Positions 54,555-63,904 of a DNA stretch of 64,000 bases are shown one piece after another (position 1 is the stretch's first letter; every line of letters starts with the position of its first letter). Both the position numbers and the translations under genes were made by a program. The stretch covers positions 248,001 through 312,000 of the forward strand of contig NZ_CANMTX010000005.1 of the NCBI RefSeq assembly GCF_947500985.1, written 5' to 3'. The DNA is from an uncultured Maribacter sp. GTDB taxonomy: Bacteria; Bacteroidota; Bacteroidia; Flavobacteriales; Flavobacteriaceae. The notes under the pieces are model-generated. The model had not been told where the DNA came from. It worked only from the letters and a program-made list of their open reading frames with translations, and did no database searches.

Positions 54555-54581
54555 TTGTTGGTTGTTGGTTGTTGGTTGTTG
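54554..54581. repeat. Four tandem 7-base repeats (GTTGTTG)
   Basis: Four copies of GTTGTTG starting at the cyclophilin stop codon, then a partial copy. A small perfect hairpin ATTTGGC-TTT-GCCAAAT follows at about 54596-54612. Non-coding. Confidence 0.8.
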
Positions 54582-54628
54582 GTTGAAATTTAGCTATTTG
54601 GCTTTGCCAAATAACCCAAAAAAAATCT

Positions 54629-55240
54629 TCACACTCCTTCGCGATAAATATTTGGGAGCGAAATTTTAAAATGTACCGCCAACACCCGCATGATTATAAT
54701 GGTTACAATTGCCATAGAATAGGCTATGGTATTTTGTATCGGAAATTGAATTAAAAGAAAATACACCAAGCCCCCTAAAATACAGACTGTTGCGTAAATC
54801 TCTTTTCTGAATATTACGGGAATTTCATTACATAAAATATCTCGAATTACTCCGCCAAAACAAGCTGTAATTGTTCCTAAGGCTATGCACATTACAGGTA
54901 GCAAATCTACGGCTAGCCCTTTTTCGATACCTACCATAGTATATAACCCAATACCTATAGTATCAAATAGAAAAAGTGATTTTCTAACGTATTTCAATTG
55001 CTTTACAAAGATAATTGCCAACAACACGGTAATTACAATAATGAGTAGATGCATGGGTGCATTCAACCATCCTACGGGTTTAATACCAATTAATAAATCA
55101 CGTAAAGTACCACCACCTACCGCTGTTACAAAGGCTATAATAAATACACCAAAAGCATCTAGTTTTTTATCCATCGCTACTAATACACCTGATATAGCAA
55201 ATGCAATGGTTCCTAAAATATCAATGATGAAATAAAACAT
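54629..55240 (-). CDS. Trimeric intracellular cation channel (TRIC)-like protein
   Basis: A 203-residue integral membrane protein of the UPF0126/YicG family, prokaryotic TRIC channels. Seven hydrophobic helices with an internal two-fold repeat: AISGVLVAMDKKLDAFGV (about 17-34) and CFGGVIRDILCNEIPVIF (about 128-145) are the paired motifs, and the Gly-rich GGGTLRDLLIG (42-52). Probably passes monovalent cations. It lies 3 bases downstream of the RDD gene and may be co-transcribed. Confidence 0.92.
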   Translation of the reverse strand: MFYFIIDILGTIAFAISGVLVAMDKKLDAFGVFIIAFVTAVGGGTLRDLLIGIKPVGWLNAPMHLLIIVITVLLAIIFVKQLKYVRKSLFLFDTIGIGLYTMVGIEKGLAVDLLPVMCIALGTITACFGGVIRDILCNEIPVIFRKEIYATVCILGGLVYFLLIQFPIQNTIAYSMAIVTIIIMRVLAVHFKISLPNIYREGV

Positions 55241-55243
55241 TGG

Positions 55244-55969
55244 TTATAGCTTTTGAGTAAAATAATTATAGTCTTTTAAGACCGTATCTAAATACTGTTT
55301 ATCGTACAAATCTGAATTGGTTTGCAATATACTATCAACTTTATCTCTAAGCGCTTTCATCGTTTTAAAATCATTGCTTTTATTAGCTATACTAAAGGTT
55401 TCTTTGATCAGCCTTACATCTTTATCGGTCAGTATGGTAACGTTTACAAATTTAGGTACATATGTATCTTCCACTTCTTCTAAAATAGTATGAGAAACTT
55501 TAGTCTTGTTTTTTGTACTTATTACAACCGTACCTGCCGCCGCATCACCTAAACGTTGTCTTTTTTCAGAGAATAGAATGGTAAGAATACCAATAGACCC
55601 AACAAAGATCCAGATATCGACCAAACGAAGCATCCACCGAATTAAATAATTGCTCCAATTTACAGGTGATCCATCAACCGATACCACCCTCATTTTCATA
55701 ATCATTTTACCTACAGTTCTACCATTAAAAATTATATGCATCAATAAACTATAAAACATTGCGGGTAAGGTAATTAAACCAACAATCCCTCTCTGCGTCC
55801 ACCCATCATCATAAATATAACCAATGGCGTCACCAATTAAATCCACTAGAATATAATAGAGATATAATATAAATGCATCTATAAAAAATGCCACAATTCG
55901 TTCACCAATACTTACAATAGTATAATTAAGGTTAACATTTTGCGTTGTATTGATTTGAAGGTTATTCAT
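55244..55969 (-). CDS. RDD-family membrane protein
   Basis: A 241-residue protein with the RDD domain (about 15-160): start 'SIGERIVAFFIDAFILYLYY' with the Arg-Asp-type pattern and RWMLRLVDIWIFVG, with about three membrane helices, then a soluble tail. RDD genes often lie beside SpoIIM, MoxR and DUF58 genes, as here: the spoIIM-like gene is divergent 33 bases away. Molecular role not certain; some RDD proteins act as ion exchangers. Confidence 0.9.
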   Translation of the reverse strand: MNNLQINTTQNVNLNYTIVSIGERIVAFFIDAFILYLYYILVDLIGDAIGYIYDDGWTQRGIVGLITLPAMFYSLLMHIIFNGRTVGKMIMKMRVVSVDGSPVNWSNYLIRWMLRLVDIWIFVGSIGILTILFSEKRQRLGDAAAGTVVISTKNKTKVSHTILEEVEDTYVPKFVNVTILTDKDVRLIKETFSIANKSNDFKTMKALRDKVDSILQTNSDLYDKQYLDTVLKDYNYFTQKL

Positions 55970-56002
55970 TAAGTCTTAAATTTAACAAGGTAAAAATAGT
56001 TT

Positions 56003-56989
56003 ATGCGCGAAGCTGCTTTTTTGAAGCAAAATAAGGAAAAATGGATAGCATTCGAAAATGCTATAAACCTTGGTGCTACCTCAAACCCAGATGAACTTGC
56101 CAATGGCTACATTCAACTTACTAATGATTTAGCCTACGCGCAAACGTATTACGCAGAAAGTAAGACTTTATTGTATTTAAACGGATTAGCTTCACAAGCT
56201 CACCAAAAAATTTATAAGAATAAAAAAGAAAGTAAAAATCGAATTCTTAGCTTTTGGGTAACTGAATTTCCACTTTTTTTCAAAAAATATCACAGCACAC
56301 TTGGCATTGCATTTTTAATATTTGCTATAGCATCTGCCATTGGTTCATTATCTGCTTTGAACGATGCAACCTTTGTTCGTTTAATTTTAGGTGATGCATA
56401 TGTAAACGAAACCCTTAATAATATTGCCAACGGTGATCCTGCCGCTATTTACAAAGGCGGAAGTGAAATCGTTTCATTTTTAGGTATTACCATTAATAAT
56501 ATTAGAGTTGCATTTCTGGCCTTTGCATTTGGTGTAATTACTAGTATTGGTACTGGTTATATTCTTTTTAGCAATGGTGTTATGCTCGGTGCCTTCATTA
56601 CATTCTTTTACACCAAAGGGGTTTTCTTTGAAGCAAATAAGCAAATATGGTTACATGGTACTATTGAAATTTCAGTCATTATTATTGCGGGATGCGCTGG
56701 TTTGATTATGGGCAATAGCATTCTTTTTCCAAAAACCTATTCTAGACGTGTGTCCTTCATGAAAGGCGCCAAAGACGGACTAAAAGTTGTAGTCAGTACG
56801 ATTCCGTTTTTTATTATTGCCGGTTTTATTGAAGGTTTTATTACACGATATACCGGTATGCCCAATTGGCTGGCTTTTATAATAATTGGCGCTTCTTTAT
56901 TCTTAATTATATTTTATTATCTAGCCTACCCGATCATTCTTAACAACCAATATGAAAGACAATTACATACCGTTACGGGTAAACCGTGA
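56003..56989 (+). CDS. SpoIIM-like (stage II sporulation M/DUF95) membrane protein
   Basis: A 328-residue protein with a soluble N-terminal part (about 1-90) and roughly six membrane helices after it. The segment 'GSEIVSFLGITINNIRVAFLAFAFGVITSIGTGY' (about 153-186) is the SpoIIM signature, with 'LHGTIEISVIIIAG' (about 216-229). No sporulation is implied in this phylum. First gene of a six-gene set; overlaps the next gene by 38 bases, so co-translation is likely. Confidence 0.9.
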   Translation: MREAAFLKQNKEKWIAFENAINLGATSNPDELANGYIQLTNDLAYAQTYYAESKTLLYLNGLASQAHQKIYKNKKESKNRILSFWVTEFPLFFKKYHSTLGIAFLIFAIASAIGSLSALNDATFVRLILGDAYVNETLNNIANGDPAAIYKGGSEIVSFLGITINNIRVAFLAFAFGVITSIGTGYILFSNGVMLGAFITFFYTKGVFFEANKQIWLHGTIEISVIIIAGCAGLIMGNSILFPKTYSRRVSFMKGAKDGLKVVVSTIPFFIIAGFIEGFITRYTGMPNWLAFIIIGASLFLIIFYYLAYPIILNNQYERQLHTVTGKP

Positions 56990-57890
56990 TTTTGGCGGAA
57001 TAGTATCCGTTTATTTCGACTTTTTTAAACAGAATATTAAAAACTTTACCAATGTTTTTATCAGTTATAATGGTGTTTTTTTAATAGGTCTTTTAATAAC
57101 TAGCTATTTATTAGTATCTGGTTTTTTAGGAATGATTGCGCAAGAATCTAGCAATAATTCTTTTGGTAATGGTAATGAATTTGAACAGGACTATTATATT
57201 TATTTAGGTGTCGGCGGATTTTTATTCGTTATTATTTTCTTAGGTGTTGCCTTCTTAAACTACTCGCTTTCTACTAGCTATATGATAAAATATGTAGAGA
57301 CTAGAGATGAAAATGTAGATAAAAAAGAAGTTTGGGAACTAGCCAAAAGCCAATTCGGGAATACCTTTGTATTTGTATTATTATTGATACCGATTTACTT
57401 CATTTATTTTATTGCAGCCATTATTTTAAATATCATACCATTAATAGGTTTTATTGCACAGTACATTGTACAATTCGGTTTAACCGCATGGATTGGTGTT
57501 TCATTTTTTGATATGCTTCAAAACAAAAAAGGTGTTACCGAAGCATTAGGCGAAGGTTGGAAATTAGTAACTACAAATTTCTGGAAATCTATTGGTGTCA
57601 ACTTTATCTTGGGTCTCTTACTTGGTATATTACTAATGATCGCATTAATAGTACCTGGTATTATTGTAGGTGTTTACACCTTTCATGTTGTCGAAAACAA
57701 TGTAGACTACTCACACTCTATCGTTTCTACAATAGTCTATACTATCGGTACTTGTATTATATTAATTATTGCAGTGTACGGTCAATGTCTTTCTCAATTT
57801 GTAAATGGCTTATTATATTATGCGTTACACGAAAAAACATACAACGAAAACACTAGAGCTACTATCGAACAAATAGGTCAAAACGATTAA
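56952..57890 (+). CDS. Polytopic membrane protein, SpoIIM-MoxR cluster
   Basis: A 312-residue protein with about six hydrophobic segments and no named family that I can state with confidence; its pattern of helices and Gly-rich breaks resembles DUF4013/GDPD-membrane-domain-like proteins. The start overlaps the end of the SpoIIM gene by 38 bases and the next gene follows after one base. It may form a membrane complex with the SpoIIM and RDD proteins. Function not known. Confidence 0.82.
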   Translation: MKDNYIPLRVNRDFGGIVSVYFDFFKQNIKNFTNVFISYNGVFLIGLLITSYLLVSGFLGMIAQESSNNSFGNGNEFEQDYYIYLGVGGFLFVIIFLGVAFLNYSLSTSYMIKYVETRDENVDKKEVWELAKSQFGNTFVFVLLLIPIYFIYFIAAIILNIIPLIGFIAQYIVQFGLTAWIGVSFFDMLQNKKGVTEALGEGWKLVTTNFWKSIGVNFILGLLLGILLMIALIVPGIIVGVYTFHVVENNVDYSHSIVSTIVYTIGTCIILIIAVYGQCLSQFVNGLLYYALHEKTYNENTRATIEQIGQND

Positions 57891-57891
57891 G

Positions 57892-58614
57892 TTGAAGCAT
57901 ACTTTTTTCCTCATATTCTTTCAGTTGTTAGCGCTATGCTCATTTGCACAGGGCACGAACGATAGTATCATAAAAATTGATACTTCGTCTATACTGACTT
58001 TAAGAACTATTGACGATGATCTTACTAAAAAGTATACAGGCGATGAGTTTAACTACACCTTTAAAACAGGAGAATCTCAAAACCTATTGGCTAGATTTAT
58101 CAATTGGGTCGGTCGAGGACTGGGCAACATCTTTGGCGTTAACATATCGCCACAGCTTTTAAAAATCATTGAATATGTCATTTACTTTTTGTTGGTAATT
58201 TTAGCAATATACCTTATCGTAAAGGTTCTAATTAATGAAAACTTCAATTCTCTTTTTCAGAAAAAAGCAAAAATAATTAACGCTATCAACTTAACAGAAG
58301 AGCATATTGAAGGTATCGACATTAACAATCTTCTCAGAACTGCTTTAGTACAAAAAGACTACAGACTTGCCATACGTTATCAGTTTCTTCTAACGTTACA
58401 AAAATTGTCTAAAAGCGATATTATAGAATGGCATTTCGATAAAACAAATTCAGACTATTTCAATGAAATCGAGCAACTAGAAATAAAAAAAGGATTTAAG
58501 AAAATAGCCTACCTGTACGATTATATCTGGTATGGAGAACAGGCTATAGATGACATAAAATACACAAAATCGGTTTTAGATTTCGAATCGATCAACAAAC
58601 AAATTCAATCATAA
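57892..58614 (+). CDS. DUF4129 protein
   Basis: A 240-residue protein with an N-terminal signal peptide (KHTFFLIFFQLLALCSFAQG), a membrane helix (about 93-112) and a cytoplasmic C-terminal domain of the DUF4129 type (ALVQKDYRLAIRYQFLLTLQKL, then DYIWYGEQ). The start is TTG, one base after the upstream stop region; no ATG is near. DUF4129 is frequent in MoxR-DUF58 clusters. Role unknown. Confidence 0.85.
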   Translation: MKHTFFLIFFQLLALCSFAQGTNDSIIKIDTSSILTLRTIDDDLTKKYTGDEFNYTFKTGESQNLLARFINWVGRGLGNIFGVNISPQLLKIIEYVIYFLLVILAIYLIVKVLINENFNSLFQKKAKIINAINLTEEHIEGIDINNLLRTALVQKDYRLAIRYQFLLTLQKLSKSDIIEWHFDKTNSDYFNEIEQLEIKKGFKKIAYLYDYIWYGEQAIDDIKYTKSVLDFESINKQIQS

Positions 58615-58615
58615 T

Positions 58616-59836
58616 TTGGGTAAGCGTTCTAAAATAATACTTGGGCTTTTGATTGCGGTGCTAATTGGTATCATCGTAACCGAAATAGTTCGCCCTAGAC
58701 CCATAAATTGGAGACCGTCGTACACATCAGTATCTAAAATTCCGTTTGGTTGTTTTGTTCTTTATAATGAGCTGCCTTCAATATTTCCGAACAGCGAAAT
58801 TGAATCTGTTGAAAAGAGTATTTACGATTTGCTTATAGAGCGAGATTCTACCATAGCTTCGAACTATTTAATGATTAATGATTTTATCTATTTAGATGAA
58901 CAAGAAACAAATCAAGTTTTAAATTATGTAGCCAATGGTAATCAAGTTTTTATAGCCAGTAGCAATCTTACAGGGCAATTAGCCGATACTTTGAATATTG
59001 AAATTACACAGCAATATGATATACAAGAAGACTCGGTTAAAGCTTCTTTCTCAAATCAAAATTTTAAACAAGAATATTTCTATTTTGAAAGAGGAGTCGA
59101 TCCTTCTTATTTCATTAGTGTAGATACGGCAAACACGGAAATACTGGGACACATACAATTTAAATCCTCAACATTTTTAGAAAATAATAAGGATGAAATT
59201 AGAGTAAAACCCAATTTTATAAAGACATCTTTTGGTGAAGGAAGTTTCATTATCAATACCTTACCAATCGCATATACTAACTATTACGTACTTGGTGACA
59301 ATAGAAACTACAGCGCTCAGAGTTTTTCGTATCTAAATGATCATCTTTTATTTTGGGATGATTATAAGAAATCTGGCAGAAAAGTTATAACATCACCAAT
59401 GCGATTCATTTTAAATCAACCCGCATTAAAATGGAGCTATTATTTACTTGTTGTAGGCTTACTACTCTTTGTAATATTTAAAGCCAAAAGAGAACAGCGA
59501 ATAATCCCTATTATAAAACCTTTAGAAAACTCTTCTGTAGAATTTGCAAAAACTGTTGGTTCATTGTACTATCAACATAAAGATTATGCGAATTTGAACG
59601 ATAAAAAAATTACCTATTTTTTAACCTACATTAGAAATAGATACTATGTAAACACCACAGTGTTAGATGAAAACTTTATTACCCAATTAAGTGCTAAAGC
59701 TGGAAAATCTAGAGAGGAAACAAAAACTCTAGTGGACCTCATACTTAGTCTAAAAAATAAACCTATACATACTGAACAAGACTCTTTAACCCTAGTTCAG
59801 AAAATAAATACATTTAAACAATCTTATGGAAGATAA
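58616..59836 (+). CDS. DUF4350 protein
   Basis: A 406-residue protein: N-terminal membrane helix (about 5-24), a large extracytoplasmic region of the DUF4350 type (opening RPINWRPSYTSVSKIPFGCFVLYNELP; 'VANGNQVFIAS'), a second membrane helix (about 281-297) and a cytoplasmic tail. It starts with TTG one base after the DUF4129 stop and overlaps the MoxR start by 11 bases. No enzymatic motif. In this cluster, a substrate-binding or scaffolding part is conceivable. Confidence 0.85.
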   Translation: MGKRSKIILGLLIAVLIGIIVTEIVRPRPINWRPSYTSVSKIPFGCFVLYNELPSIFPNSEIESVEKSIYDLLIERDSTIASNYLMINDFIYLDEQETNQVLNYVANGNQVFIASSNLTGQLADTLNIEITQQYDIQEDSVKASFSNQNFKQEYFYFERGVDPSYFISVDTANTEILGHIQFKSSTFLENNKDEIRVKPNFIKTSFGEGSFIINTLPIAYTNYYVLGDNRNYSAQSFSYLNDHLLFWDDYKKSGRKVITSPMRFILNQPALKWSYYLLVVGLLLFVIFKAKREQRIIPIIKPLENSSVEFAKTVGSLYYQHKDYANLNDKKITYFLTYIRNRYYVNTTVLDENFITQLSAKAGKSREETKTLVDLILSLKNKPIHTEQDSLTLVQKINTFKQSYGR

Positions 59837-60824
59837 TACACAAGATGAAAACAACGTAGAATTTAATTCGCGCATAGACCTAACCAAACTACAGGAGTCT
59901 GTAGCCAAAGTAAAAGCAGAATTAGGTAAAGTAATTATCGGTCAGCAAGAAATGATCGAATTATTAATTGTTTCTATTTTAGCTAACGGTCATTCTCTTA
60001 TTGAAGGTGTACCAGGTGTAGCAAAAACAGTGACCGCAAAACTCTTGGCAAAAACAATGAATGTAGATTTCAGCAGAATTCAGTTTACGCCAGATTTAAT
60101 GCCTAGCGATATTTTGGGTACGTCTATATTCAACGTAAAGACCTCAGAATTTGAATTCAAAAAGGGACCTATATTCTCAAATATTGTTTTAATTGATGAG
60201 ATAAACCGTGCACCAGCCAAAACCCAAGCTGCTCTTTTTGAAGCCATGGCAGAGCGACAAATTACTATTGATGGAAATGAATTTGAAATGCAACCTCCAT
60301 TTTTGGTTTTTGCCACTCAAAACCCAATTGAACAAGAAGGTACCTACCGATTGCCAGAAGCTCAATTAGACCGTTTTCTTTTTAAAATAAATGTACACTA
60401 CCCTACTTTAGAAGAAGAAATACAAATTTTAGAAAACAAGCATCAACAGAAAAATACTAATGTGGAAGCATTGATTGATTCTGTTCTTTCTGCAGAACAA
60501 ATTGCAGCGTATCAATTAGTGATAAAAGACATAATCGTCGAAGATAATTTACTAAAGTACATTGCTGCCATTGTGAACAATACAAGAACTAATGCCAATT
60601 TATATTTAGGAGCTTCTCCAAGAGCCTCTATAGCCATACTAGATGCGTCTAAAGCCGTTGCTGCTATAAATGGTAGAGATTTTATAACCCCAGATGATAT
60701 CAAGAAGGTAGTAGGTCCTATTTTAGGTCATAGAATTATATTAACACCTGAACGAGAAATGGAAGGCTACACCGCAGAAAAAATGATCAGTGACCTTATT
60801 CAAACTATCGAAATTCCTAGATAA
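59826..60824 (+). CDS. MoxR-family AAA+ ATPase
   Basis: A 332-residue AAA+ protein. Walker A GVPGVAKT (about 60-67), Walker B LIDEINRAP (about 121-129), sensor 1 FATQNPIEQEG, and the Arg-bearing ASPRASIAI. MoxR proteins are chaperone-like ATPases that work with VWA and DUF58 partners. It overlaps the DUF4350 gene by 11 bases and is followed by DUF58 after 6 bases. Confidence 0.94.
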   Translation: MEDNTQDENNVEFNSRIDLTKLQESVAKVKAELGKVIIGQQEMIELLIVSILANGHSLIEGVPGVAKTVTAKLLAKTMNVDFSRIQFTPDLMPSDILGTSIFNVKTSEFEFKKGPIFSNIVLIDEINRAPAKTQAALFEAMAERQITIDGNEFEMQPPFLVFATQNPIEQEGTYRLPEAQLDRFLFKINVHYPTLEEEIQILENKHQQKNTNVEALIDSVLSAEQIAAYQLVIKDIIVEDNLLKYIAAIVNNTRTNANLYLGASPRASIAILDASKAVAAINGRDFITPDDIKKVVGPILGHRIILTPEREMEGYTAEKMISDLIQTIEIPR

Positions 60825-60830
60825 ATAATC

Positions 60831-62165
60831 GTGAAAAAGGTTTTCAAAAATATATTTCTTCAAAAAAGATTCTTCCTAGTATTAACGGGTATTATCTTGT
60901 GCTTTCTAGTTTCCTATATTTTTGAGAATATATCATTTATTGCCCAACTACTTTTCTATCTGTTTTTAGTGCTAATAATAGTAGATATTATTCTTCTGTT
61001 TTTATCAAAAGGAAACATAGTTGCCGACAGAATAGTACCTGATAAACTTTCTAATGGCGATGAAAATAATATCAAAATACAAGTTACCAATCAATACTTA
61101 TTTTCAAGCCGAGTAAACATAATTGACGAACTTCCTTTCCAATTTCAGAAACGCGACTTTAATTTTCGGAGTATAGTAAAATCCGGAGAACAGAAATTTT
61201 ACACCTATAATGTAAGACCTGTTGAACGCGGAGTTTATAGTTTCGGGAATTTAAATGTATTCGCTACTTCCCCTATCGGATTTCTAGCTAAAAAATATAC
61301 ATACGACCAAGATAAGGAGGTACCTGTGTATCCGTCATTTTTACAACTTCGTAGATATGAGCTTTTAGCTTTTAGTAATCGATTACTTGAATTCGGAATT
61401 AAAAAAATTCGCCGCATCGGTCATACGATGGAGTTCGAGCAAATAAAAGATTACATACAAGGCGATGACATTCGTAATATAAATTGGAAGGCGACAGCTA
61501 AAAGAGGTCAGTTAATGGTCAACCAATTTCAAGATGAAAAATCACAACCAATATATTCTATTATTGACAAAGGAAGGGTAATGAAAATGCCTTTTAATTC
61601 GCTTAGCTTACTCGATTACGCAATCAACGCCACTTTGGTCATTAGCAGTATTGCCCTTAAAAAGAACGATAAAGCAGGTATGTTCGCTTTTAGTAATAAG
61701 ATAGAAAATAGGGTCGTTGCAGAACGGAGAAGTTCTCAAATGAACCTCATTCTTGAAACGCTTTATAACCTAAACACTAATTTTGTTGAGAGTGATTTTA
61801 GTAGATTATATATTGATGTAAAAAGGCATTTACCACAAAGGAGCCTTTTGCTATTATATACCAATTTTGAAACATTAGATGCTTTACACCGACAATTACC
61901 TTATTTACAAGCGATTGCAAAACAACATTTATTGGTAGTCATATTCTTTGAAAATTCTGAACTTATATCTTATGCCAAAGAAAAACCAAACAATACTCTT
62001 GAGATTTACGAACAAGCTATTGCAGAAAAATTTATCTACGAGAAACAATTGGTAGTCAATGAACTTAGAAAGTATGGCATACAGACTATTCTAACTAAAC
62101 CCGAAGATTTGACTATTAACACTATTAATAAGTATTTAGAAATAAAAGCGAAGGGTCTTCTTTAA
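60831..62165 (+). CDS. DUF58 protein
   Basis: A 444-residue protein with two N-terminal membrane helices (about 14-58) and the DUF58 domain, signature 'EFEQIKDYIQGDDIRNINWKATAKRGQLMVNQFQDE' (about 196-231), which leads into a VWA-like fold. No complete MIDAS motif is obvious. GTG start. It is the last gene of the SpoIIM-to-DUF58 cluster. Usual genomic partner of MoxR. A fragment of a possible lost gene lies just downstream on the opposite strand. Confidence 0.92.
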   Translation: MKKVFKNIFLQKRFFLVLTGIILCFLVSYIFENISFIAQLLFYLFLVLIIVDIILLFLSKGNIVADRIVPDKLSNGDENNIKIQVTNQYLFSSRVNIIDELPFQFQKRDFNFRSIVKSGEQKFYTYNVRPVERGVYSFGNLNVFATSPIGFLAKKYTYDQDKEVPVYPSFLQLRRYELLAFSNRLLEFGIKKIRRIGHTMEFEQIKDYIQGDDIRNINWKATAKRGQLMVNQFQDEKSQPIYSIIDKGRVMKMPFNSLSLLDYAINATLVISSIALKKNDKAGMFAFSNKIENRVVAERRSSQMNLILETLYNLNTNFVESDFSRLYIDVKRHLPQRSLLLLYTNFETLDALHRQLPYLQAIAKQHLLVVIFFENSELISYAKEKPNNTLEIYEQAIAEKFIYEKQLVVNELRKYGIQTILTKPEDLTINTINKYLEIKAKGLL

Positions 62166-62527
62166 GCTATCTTAGAAGATACGCTGCTTGCAATTCTGAT
62201 GTTATATCGCCCGTACCATTTTCTACAAACGAGGGTAATTGAATTTCATATTGGCTATAAATTTCAAAATTATTGATAAATCAAAAATTCTAGTCATGGA
62301 AGTTCCTATGAGTGTTTCATAGTAAAAGGTTTAAAAGAAAAATAAGTATTAAAAGGCACCAATAAAAGGTGTCTTTTCTAATTTTATAAGCTGCTCTTTA
62401 TTATATTTATGTAAAATATGAATCTTTAAAAAACTCCCCCAATTCTTCATATTTTACTAGTTGAGAGTTATTATAAAAAAATCGCCTATTTGACTCTCGA
62501 AAAATAAAGCACTTTAAAATTTACAGT
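62166..62527. other. Intergenic region with possible gene remnant and a terminator
   Basis: No intact gene. On the minus strand 62167-62280 there is an open stretch of about 36 codons ending in a TAG directly next to the DUF58 stop (…YEIQLPSFVENGTGD… LLR), with coding-like composition but no start. A second short frame precedes it with an offset, which could mark a frameshifted remnant of a gene. A terminator is at 62351. Confidence 0.45.
62351..62377. terminator. Bidirectional terminator
   Basis: AAAAGGCACC, loop AATAAAA, GGTGTCTTTT (one G-T). T- and A-runs on both sides permit action in both directions; the plus strand sense would end the DUF58 transcript. Confidence 0.75.
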
Positions 62528-63904
62528 TTGTCTAAACAAAACACTTCTAATAAAGGCGCAAAAAAAATCAACTTTTTAGATGAATTTGGTTTAATAACCA
62601 TAATATCATCAATTTTTACATTTGCTGTATTTATATATACTCTTCTTTTTCATGCTTATACCGAACGAGTACTGGCATTTATTGTTGCTTTAGGTTTCGG
62701 CATTGGATTTATATTAAATCGTTTAAAACTTCATAAAGCCACTAGAATATATATGACCCTTTTTCCCCCGGTCATGTTTATGAGCCTTATATTTTTAATA
62801 GGTGGTTTTTTTGGGCAAGCAGTTGCATTTGCTACAATGGGTTTCTTAGCGTATATAGGTTATCGTAGAAACCCTAAGTTAAGAAATCTAATTATCGGTT
62901 TTGATATTCTAGCATTTATAGTACCTACTATTTATATTTCAATATACGAACCTTTTTTAGGGACTATAGATGTTCCGTTCGATGAAATTTTTGCGTTTTT
63001 AGCTTGCTTAGGCTGGCTTTCTCTTACATTTAGCATGTATGATGAAAATAAGACGAAAACGTATACCTCCGATCTAGAAAACCATATTACCGCTTTAAAA
63101 GAAAGTGAACTTAATCTTAAAAAAGCCCAAAGCGACCTAAGAAATCAAAACAACAAATTAGCCGTTTTAAACAATGAACTTGAATTAAAAAATACGCATA
63201 TTGAAGAATTCACCTTTATTGTTACCCATGATTTAAGAGGACCTTTAAACAATATAAAAGTCATTTCCACAGAATTAGAAAAACAACATACAGCAGCTAA
63301 CTATGCGAATTTCGACAACTATTTAAAGCATTTACAGAGCAGCTCTACAAGGCTTACAAATTTGGTAGAAGGTCTTTTAAAATATGCTGAAATCGGGAAT
63401 TCTAGCGGAATGGAATTTGTAAATCTCAATGAAGTTATAGCGTTAGTTATTGATGATTTATCAGAAAGTATTAAAGACTCTAAGGCAACATTAAACATTG
63501 ACGATATGCCTACATTGATTGCTAGACCTAGCGATATTAGAATGCTTTTTCAAAATTTAGTTCATAATGCACTGAAATTTAAAACCAATAATGGGCTAAT
63601 GGTTATTAACATCTCGTCTGAAAAGAAAGATAATGAATACCTGTTTAGTGTTTCCGATAATGGCATTGGAATACCAAAAGAACATCTTGAAAATATATTT
63701 AAAGCTTTTCATAAGCTTCACAACCAATCTAAATTCGAAGGATCGGGTATCGGACTGTACGGAAGCAAAAAAATAGTAGATCACCACTTAGGTAAAATAT
63801 GGGTAGAATCTGAAGAAAATGTAGGTAGCACCTTTTATTTTACCATCAACACAAATTCTTTAAAACATCATAAAACTGAAGAGCATAGCGTAAGTCTCAA
63901 TTAA
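62528..63904 (+). CDS. Membrane sensor histidine kinase
   Basis: A 458-residue sensor kinase. About six membrane helices (20-180), a short coiled-coil (about 180-225), HisKA with the H-box FIVTHDLRGPLNN (about 229-241), and HATPase_c with N-box LFQNLVHNALKFK, G1 VSDNGIGIP, F-box FKAFHKLHN and G2 GSGIGLYG. It starts with TTG; the next in-frame Met lies far into the membrane domain. No response regulator gene is visible before the window ends, so the partner could be outside or elsewhere. No extracytoplasmic sensing domain. Confidence 0.92.
   Translation: MSKQNTSNKGAKKINFLDEFGLITIISSIFTFAVFIYTLLFHAYTERVLAFIVALGFGIGFILNRLKLHKATRIYMTLFPPVMFMSLIFLIGGFFGQAVAFATMGFLAYIGYRRNPKLRNLIIGFDILAFIVPTIYISIYEPFLGTIDVPFDEIFAFLACLGWLSLTFSMYDENKTKTYTSDLENHITALKESELNLKKAQSDLRNQNNKLAVLNNELELKNTHIEEFTFIVTHDLRGPLNNIKVISTELEKQHTAANYANFDNYLKHLQSSSTRLTNLVEGLLKYAEIGNSSGMEFVNLNEVIALVIDDLSESIKDSKATLNIDDMPTLIARPSDIRMLFQNLVHNALKFKTNNGLMVINISSEKKDNEYLFSVSDNGIGIPKEHLENIFKAFHKLHNQSKFEGSGIGLYGSKKIVDHHLGKIWVESEENVGSTFYFTINTNSLKHHKTEEHSVSLN

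Noticed and set aside
54554-54612. Terminator at the GTTGTTG repeat and hairpin
   Set aside because: The hairpin is short (seven pairs) and is followed by AACCC and A residues, not T; it is only a weak candidate on either strand.
54885-55235. 116-codon plus-strand frame in the TRIC-like gene
   Set aside because: Shadow of a membrane protein gene with family motifs on the minus strand.
56003-56989. Evidence of sporulation
   Set aside because: SpoIIM-like proteins are widespread in non-sporulating bacteria and no other sporulation gene is present.
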